NCBI GenBank assembly: GCA_038501195.1
Contig: JBBPUQ010000001.1
Location: forward strand, 3,348,001-3,412,000
Length of the DNA: 64,000 nucleotides
DNA from: Nemania diffusa
Lineage: Eukaryota; Ascomycota; Sordariomycetes; Xylariales; Xylariaceae
Reading direction: 5' to 3'
Within the stretch, counting starts at the first letter, position 1; every line of letters starts with the position of its first letter. Of the stretch, positions 57,024 to 64,000 are shown piece after piece. The notes beneath the pieces were generated by a model. That model saw only the letters and a program-made list of their open reading frames with translations, was not told the DNA's origin and did not search any database. The translations under genes were made by a program, and so were the position numbers.

Positions 57024-59094
57024 TTTAAGGAGAAACAAAGCTAAACTCGAGACCACTTTTTTCCCCGGGTTCTAGGCGGTGCCTTTTTTTCCCTTCTTCT
57101 TTTCGTTTCTCCTTTTTTTTCTTGAAATAAAAGTAAAAAGTCAAGTGGCACCTAGAAGTCGATTAAGTAATCGTAATTGACAAGTGTCTCACTCTAGTTA
57201 CACGGTGGCAAGATATAGGCCGAAGCAACCAGATATAAACGAGACTGCGAGTCGGAGTGCTTTGGTAGAATAGGCAATTGTTGAAGGGTTCCGCCTTAGG
57301 CACTATTCCTAGAAGTCTTAGCTGCAATGTAACACAAGGGACTAGGTATTATACACCCTGGATTTCGTGCAGATAGTTATATCTTTTAGCTCTGTTAGGA
57401 GAGAGAAAGGAAAAGAACTAGAAGTGAAAAAAAAAAAAGTAAATTGTGGATGCAATACCTACGTATGTATGTACCTGAGTAGGATAAGGTCCATACATCT
57501 TACAGTAGGTATGTACTAAAACTGGGACACAGATCGCGGATCTACTGTACATCGTACATTCTGTAGGAGGTAGTATGCACTATCTACTTAGTACATACAC
57601 ACGTAGATACACCAGATCTCCGTGGATAATAGAGTGGGTCGCTGTCAAGACCACTTGCTTAACATACCTGTACTTGCCTAATCATCAAGACTCTCTAAAT
57701 AGAGATAGCACGGAGGCCGTGTCTAGGAAGCAGCAGAATGCAGTTAGCAACAAACGAGGCGATTCCCAAATACACTAGATGCTTCGGGCTCCTATTGGGC
57801 CGATTAGAAAAAAGGGGAAAGGGGAACGGGGAAGGAAAAAGGTTGTGGCGAAATAATTATAGAGTAGCTCGGTTAGTGTAGGTACAAGATAGTGTACTGT
57901 AAATATGTTCGGGCGGCAGCGACTGAATCAGTTGGGCTCTTGGAAATGGGTAATCTCTAGATAGATAGTTTGTTTGGGCTGTTATCTGCCTACATCTTAT
58001 CACTACCTACACCTCAACTTCTAGCACCTATCTACGTAGAGAAACCTTATGCAGCAGTAGATTAGGTTCCGGGGTTCTCTTCTGCATCTTCAATTCCTCG
58101 TCACGTCGTATCCTAAATAGTGGCCAAATGCATACGAGTAGATGCTGTGACGTTCTTCTTGACAGGGTGGCGTGCCAGCAAGGATCCAAGGATTCACCCT
58201 CGTACAGTACTATATACACAGGGTTTAGTCGGTCTAGGTAGGTAGTCTGTAGCGTAGCGAGCGGGTAAGGCAGCCAATGACAGGCAATGGCAGCGTCGTG
58301 TGATCAAATGCCGTTTTGGGCGGCGCATTTTTGCGGTCACAAGAGGGACGTTTTACCTGAATGCAATAGGTAGCGGAAGAGAATTGCCTCGGTCTTTAAC
58401 CCCGTGAAAAGAATGTTAATGTAAACCTCCGATGTGGGGGGCGTAGTACACCTACCTACCGTAGCCACCTTACCGTAGTGGGCTCTAACAGGTTATGTAC
58501 CTAAGGTATCTACCTAAGGGAGGTACCACGAGCCTCAAGATAACGATAAGGAGAGCGTGGCTTTGTCACCCCTTAGCTAGGTACCTAGGTAGGTACTTAT
58601 AAACCATATACCTGTAAGTGAGTAAAGTTGGCTGAATGGCGCAGATCTATAATATGAACTATTCAACTTAAAAAAAAGAAAAGAAAAAATCTCATAAGGC
58701 ATCATTTGGCTAAATTATATATATTTATAACACTTACTTAGGTTGACGGACTTATCTACATATCTACTACCTTATGTCTCTATGTATGTACCTACTAGAG
58801 GTACCAACCCAAAGATGTGGGGACTGTGGAGGGGCTCAAAGCACTACTGCTCAATAAGAGAGCTTCTGATTGGCTCAATTGACGAATCAAAAATATTTCC
58901 AACTAAAAAAGTTCCGTAGACAACCTCAAGTTCCTCTGTTGTAGTAGCTATCATAGCCTCAACGCCGCGCGCAACCTCACGGGCGAACGAATAATACCGC
59001 TATCTCTAAGGCCATGTATACGCCCTTTTATAGCGGAAAATAATTTTAGCAGCGCGATAGAGAGAAACACCAGTACCATCGACCCGAGATCACG
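57024..59094. promoter_or_regulatory. Divergent intergenic region VIP1/UTP21
   Basis: A 2.07-kb spacer between start codons facing away from each other. It begins with T/C-rich DNA (57055-57125), the purine-rich leader of VIP1 on the other strand. The centre has several TACCTA clusters (57455-57600, 58440-58600). An A-rich run lies at 58670-58690. No gene is recognised in it. Confidence 0.55.
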
Positions 59095-62000
59095 ATGCCG
59101 CATTCCGAGCAAGATGGGCCGCTGGTCAAGCGCCAGAAGCTGGGCTCCATCGTGAAAAGCAAAACTCGAAGTGGCCAGCGATCTCGCATCTTTGCTCCCT
59201 ACCGGGTAACTAGACACTTTGTTGCTGCCATAAGGCGCGTGTGCTGACGGAAGTTCGTATGTAGACCGTTGGCTTGGTCTCCCCGACCGAGGTACCCTTC
59301 ACGTCGGTCCCCTTGGGCAAGACCACGTTCCAGCTCACCACCTCGACCGGCCGATCCTTACAGACGTACGATTTAAAGCGCGGCCTCAATTTAGTGTTTA
59401 TGACAAGACCGCAGACACCTTTTAAAATCACCGCTACTTGCGCCAGCAAGGGGAAGGTCTTCGCGGCATGGGGCGATCCAAGTAATGGCTCCTCCCACCA
59501 GGGAATCTGGATTTTCCAGCGGGGGAAGAAAGTCGACCACTTAGAACTTCCCTCCGACTTGCGGCAACCTATCAAGCAGATACTGGTATTTGGGTCTTGG
59601 GTAGTGGCATGTTCCGTGACCAGGATAGAGGTGTGGAAGACAGCAACGCTGGAACACTACACTACACTATTCACCATGGCTGCCCGGAAGGGCGACAATG
59701 AACTTACCGGAGGCATATGCACTATGCCTACCTATTTGAATAAGATTTTTGCTGGGCGTCGTGATGGGTGGGTGGAGATTTGGAACGTATTGACGGGGAA
59801 ACTTATCTACACCATCTTGCCCCCATCGCCTAACTGTGGTGCTGTTACGTGTATGCAGCCTTCGCCCGCATTGTCCCTCATGGCCATTTCTTATGCTGCG
59901 GGGCCACTCATTATCCGCAACGTACTCACCGACAAGACGCTGATCCAAGTCAATGCTGGCACAGAAGACGCCCCGGTGACTAGTATCTCTTTCCGAACAG
60001 ACGGTATGGGCGCGGGACAAGATGGCCGTAAGGATGGTGTTATGGCAACTGCAACTAATTTAAGTGGCGATATCACCTTCTGGGATCTGAACGAGGGGGG
60101 TAGAGTAATGGGCGTTTTGAGGAGCGCCCATAACCCACCAACGGAGGACGGTACCACAGTCCGTGGTGGGGTGAGTAAGATCGAGTTCTTAGCAGGCCAA
60201 CCCGTCATCGTCACAAGCGGCCGAGACAACTCCCTGAAGACCTGGATATTCGACGAGACTCCGTTTTCACCTGTACCAAGGATTCTACACACCCGAAGTG
60301 GTCATGCAGCGCCTGTTACTTCACTTCGTTTCTTACCCTCCGATTTCGACGGCGCGGAAGCAGGTAATAAATGGCTTCTTAGTGGTGGAAGGGACAGAAG
60401 TTTATGGGGATGGAGTCTTCGACGGGACGGCCAAAGCACGGAGCTGAGTCAAGGCAATATACGCAAGAAAGCTAAAAAGTATGGAATTCTGGCTACGGGC
60501 CCCCTTAGCCACGGCCCAACCACAACCCTCGAAGATCTAAAGGCTCCAGAAATCACCTGCATAGCTTGCTCGCTAAACCGAGACGGGGGCATAGGCGCTC
60601 TTCCAGGCAAGCAACCAGTGTGGCAGAAGACGCGAGATCCAAAGAAATCTCTCGACGCCGGGATCAGTGGCACAACCGGTTGGGAAAGCGTTGTCACCGC
60701 TCACAAAGACGACCCATTCGTACGCACCTGGTTCTGGGGACGCAAACGTGCAGGCAGATGGGCATTTCAGACCGGCGACGGCGCAAACGCATCAACCGTT
60801 ACGATGAGCTCTTGTGGGACCTTCGCCATCGTCGGGTCTGTCGGAGGATCGATTGACATGTTCAATTTACAATCAGGTCTACATAGGCAGCGATTCCCCT
60901 CCAAATTAACACCCGCACAGGCTAGACGGGTCAAGATGCAGCAAGCTAGACAGGCAGATACGGTTATGCAACTTCAAGCTCGCGCGTCTTCTGGGTTCCT
61001 CCCAGGGATGGGAAAGCATGTGAAGGCGGTCACTGGTATCGTTGTTGATTCGATGAACCATCTCGTGATTAGCTGCTCTCTCGACGGCAAAGTCAAATTC
61101 TGGGAGTTTTTAACAGGAAACTTGCTCCAGGAAATCAACTGGGCCCCGATGACTGCAATTACTGGCTGCCGTTACCATTCTGCAAGCGATCTCATAGCTT
61201 TCTCATGCGATGACGGATCTATCCGCGTAGTGGACATCGAAACAAGGCAAACCATTCGTGAATTCTGGGGTTGTCAGGGCAAGATCAATGATTTTACATT
61301 TTCCAACGACGGACGCTGGATAGTAGCTGCATCTCAAGACTCAGTAATAAGAGTCTGGGATTTACCTACAAGTCATCTTATTGACGCAATTCGTCTTGAG
61401 AAACCTTGTACTGCTTTAGCGTTCTCAACCACAGGCGAATACCTTGCTGCAGCGTCCGAGGGCGAGCTGGGCGTTGATATCTGGAATAACAAGAGTCTTT
61501 TCACACACGTGCCAACTAGGCAAATATCTGAGAGTGTTGCAGAGCAGGTTTCCGGACCTACGGCATCGGGAGAAGGTGGTCAAGGCCTACTAGAAGCCGC
61601 GTTTGAAGATGAGGATGTCGTAGAGGATGAAGATGAAGTTGCCGCGCCCAATCTAGATCAGCTCAGTGCCGATATGATGACGTTAAGCTTGGTCCCAAGG
61701 AGCAGATGGCAAACTTTGTTGCATCTTGACCTGATCAAGAAGAGAAACAAGCCGAAAGAAGCACCAAAAGCACCTGAGCAGGCTCCTTTCTTCTTGCCAT
61801 CGACAAGTGGAGCACCATCTTCGAATGAGAATACCCTCGAGGTAAAACCTGATGACAGCCATAGTCAGTCAAGGATTACAAAATTTGACCAGAGCAGAAT
61901 GGAGCAAGAGTTCACAAGCATCTTGAAGACCGGCGCTGCTACTGGAAACTGTAAGATATTGACTACTTGATCTATCCCTCGTCATATTTACTAACTACTA

Positions 62001-62344
62001 TTGCAGATGACGGTTTTATTGAGCATTTAAAGGCTCTTTCCCCAGCTACAGCAGATCTTGAGCTACGGTCACTTTCATCCGCCGGCAGCGACGGCTCAGA
62101 TGAACTATTATACTTTATCCAAGCTCTAACAAGTCGTCTCATAGCAAGACGAGACTATGAGCTTACCCAGGCATGGATGACGGTTTTCTTGCGGTTACAT
62201 TTTGATGTAATCATTGAGAGCGATGTCCTCATGGGTGCACTAAGAGAGTGGAAACAGCGTCAGGCCGAGGAGTGTGATAGACTCGACAATTTAGTAGGGT
62301 ATTGCGGTGGTGTAGTCGGTTTTTTGAGAAGTCCAAGGACATAA
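59095..62344 (+). CDS. UTP21: U3 snoRNP / SSU processome WD40 protein Utp21 (WDR36)
   Basis: Three exons: 59095-59205, 59265-61950 and 62007-62344; 1044 aa. The first intron (59 nt) follows FAPYR and leads into TVGLVSPTEVPFTSVPLGKT, a family signature; the second has TACTAAC and TTGCAG. The body is a tandem WD40 array (two seven-bladed propellers expected), with clear blades such as LVISCSLDGKVKFWEFLTGN and WIVAASQDSVIRVWDLPTS. The C-terminal Utp21 domain begins near SLVPRSRWQTLLHLDLIKKR and ends YCGGVVGFLRSPRT. Utp21 belongs to the UTPB module that binds the pre-rRNA 5' ETS for 18S maturation in the nucleolus. An acidic run (EDEDVVEDEDEV) links the propellers to the C-domain. Confidence 0.96.
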
Positions 62345-63486
62345 AGGGGCAATACACCTCTTTATAGTTATTTATATAAGAGATATATCATTCGGTATAA
62401 AATATTGTCGTGAGCTAATCCGCTATTGTTAAGCTTAGTGATTATTAGAGGTATACATGTGCCGCCCTGGAAACCTTCCTAGAATTTTCTACAGGGGATT
62501 TCGTTCTCTTGTTAACTACCTATGCAAGTCCTTGGTATCAAATTTTCGGCGCTCGTTTCATAAGTTATATTCCCACGACGCTGAATGATGTTTCGCTTTG
62601 CAGCCCTACTCCACCTTCAACGATTGAAACCTAATCCAGCCACCATCACCACAAATCGCAATAAGTCCGCTAGCATTTCAGTTGATTATGCCGCAGCCCC
62701 TCAACATACATTTTCTTTACGGTATACTACGAATAATAGTTCTATTGCAATTCTAGGCGCATTTGGATCGCTTCTACAGATCTTACACGCGATTATTCTA
62801 TACCTATTAAAATATCACCCTCGTTCATAAACAATTAATCTTCATAAACCTTACAACATAGCGATTGTGACTTTCCTTCATTAGGTCTAAGATAGGACGA
62901 TATAATACTCACATTATTGTTGGATTATATTACTGCGTAGATAGGTATTCGCCACCAATATCGGGCGCCAAGCCGTGTAGTTAAAGACGTTAGTTATTAT
63001 ATAATCAGTTGGGGCTAGCGGGAAGTGGGATACCATACCGAACGATTTGGTAGGCGGTGAATCTTTCAGCCGGATATATCTGGTAACACGAGTCCTGACG
63101 CCCATAGGTGCCTAGCACCATACTAAACAAGTCACAGCCATTCGAGGGGTTACCAAGACAAGATATTGGACACTAAGCTCTGTCGATCTGCGTATGCGCC
63201 CCACGCCTAGGGTACGTCTTCGGTAGTTGTGTCAATGAATCTATCTACAATTTTAGCCATCGATCTCTGCTATTGACTGCTGGGCCCTTACAAAGCTTGA
63301 TCATGTCCCTGTCCTAGAGGTCTTTCATCCCACTAAACGTCTTAAATAATCTCGTGCCGCAAGGGGACCAAGGTCTAATGATTAGTCTTGTTCTATCGGT
63401 GACCATATTAAAGTTATCTCCATTCTCAGGTACCTATATCAAACCACCCGCCCCCATTGGAGCTGCGGATGTCATAGGGCTGCAGA
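62345..63486. other. Intergenic region UTP21 to MFS transporter
   Basis: AT-rich 3' flank followed by the promoter of the transporter. An 81-codon ATG frame at 62585-62830 ends in a hydrophobic segment (SIAILGAFGSLLQILHAIIL); I do not recognise it and do not annotate it as a gene. Confidence 0.5.
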
Positions 63487-64000
63487 ATGTCGCCGCAACC
63501 CCAATCTGACGGGGGACCCGAGTCAGAGTCGCAGAGCTCGGGAAGCTCTGCTTTCAAACCGGCAGAAAACCCGGCGACGGCGGAAGTCGCCAGCGATGAC
63601 AAGGGGGCTGAGATGTCACAGCTGGAAAGAATCACGACGAGCTTTGGGGCCCGACCGGAATGCTTCAAAAGCACGCTACAGGAGGTGGCCTTCGTGATGC
63701 AAGCAACGGTCGCAACAGCTTCCTCGGCCTTTCTGGCTGGCACGGCGTTGGTTATCACGGTCCCTGTGGCATTAGATTTGAATATGACACAAGGTGAAAT
63801 ATCATGGATAAGCGCTTCGACTTCGTACGTGATTCCTCTGTCTACTTCGCGCTATTGATCGACAGCAAAGGGCTGACGTACATAATCTCCCTACAGGTTG
63901 GTCGCAGGAGCATTCCAATTGGCGCTCGGCCAACTGGCCGACCTGTTAGGCCGTAAGGCCATGTTTATTACAGGCATGGCCGGCTTCAGTCTCTTCTCCC
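63487..64000 (+). CDS. MFS drug:H+ antiporter-type transporter, N-terminal part
   Basis: Exon 63487-63824 is spliced over a 72-nt intron (GTACGT...CTACAG) to 63897 and beyond; the gene is cut by the right edge after about 147 residues. A Ser/Glu/Pro-rich cytoplasmic head of about 60 residues precedes TM1 (FVMQATVATASSAFLAGTAL) and TM2 (ITVPVALDLNMTQGEISWI is the loop region; SLVAGAFQLALGQLA the helix). After TM2 is MFS motif A, GQLADLLGRKAM. The sequence resembles the DHA2/ATR1-like 14-helix group, which exports drugs or toxic metabolites. Substrate cannot be judged. The MFS call is strong; the subgroup call is based on the TM1-TM2 sequence only. Confidence 0.9.

Noticed and set aside
62585..62830. 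81-codon frame with a hydrophobic end
   Set aside because: AT-rich 3' flank of UTP21; no recognised family, hydrophobicity explained by base composition.

Overview
The window is nuclear DNA of a filamentous ascomycete, most like a Sordariomycete; the species cannot be fixed from the sequence. The evidence is short introns (about 49-120 nt) with GTAAGT/GTATGT donors and CTAAC-type branch sites, gene families typical of Pezizomycotina (Pth11/SAT4-type rhodopsin-fold protein, GH76 mannanase, DHA2-type MFS transporter), and long monocistronic genes. There are no operons, rRNA, recognisable tRNAs or CRISPR arrays.

Layout, left to right. An Obg/Mtg2 mitochondrial ribosome GTPase on the minus strand is cut by the left edge. 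A conserved fungal protein of unknown function with a Cys-rich N-terminus follows (plus, 3.8-4.6 kb). Then come BFR1 (minus, 7.8-9.4 kb) and RPB5 (plus, 10.2-11.0 kb), divergent across 0.8 kb. A seven-helix rhodopsin-fold protein lies at 14.2-15.9 kb (minus), then 7 kb without genes. Tubulin cofactor D (22.8-26.9 kb) and a GH76 enzyme (28.2-29.5 kb) are both minus. A GC-rich relic of a zinc-loop homing-endonuclease-type gene sits at 33.5-34.0 kb, next to an AT-rich, RIP-like block. A very GC-rich MOSC-domain gene is at 37.1-38.5 kb. A 54-residue Cys-rich (ZZ-like) protein is at 41 kb (minus), then 11 kb without a recognisable gene. The PPIP5K/Vip1 inositol pyrophosphate kinase (52.3-57.0 kb, minus) and the SSU-processome protein UTP21 (59.1-62.3 kb, plus) are divergent. 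An MFS transporter runs off the right edge.

The recognisable genes are mostly housekeeping: mitochondrial translation, transcription, tubulin folding, rRNA processing and inositol pyrophosphate signalling. Genes occupy only about one third of the window, which is sparse for an ascomycete. The spacers carry simple repeats and a pervasive TACCTA/TAGGTA motif that is often arranged as palindromes.

I found no convincing multi-gene novel system. The best leads are the hidden 54-aa zinc protein with its spliced leader and a 12-bp hairpin just downstream, the frameshifted zinc-loop gene in a GC island, an 87-codon open extension in frame behind the BFR1 stop codon, the composition jump at the MOSC gene, and the TACCTA motif family.
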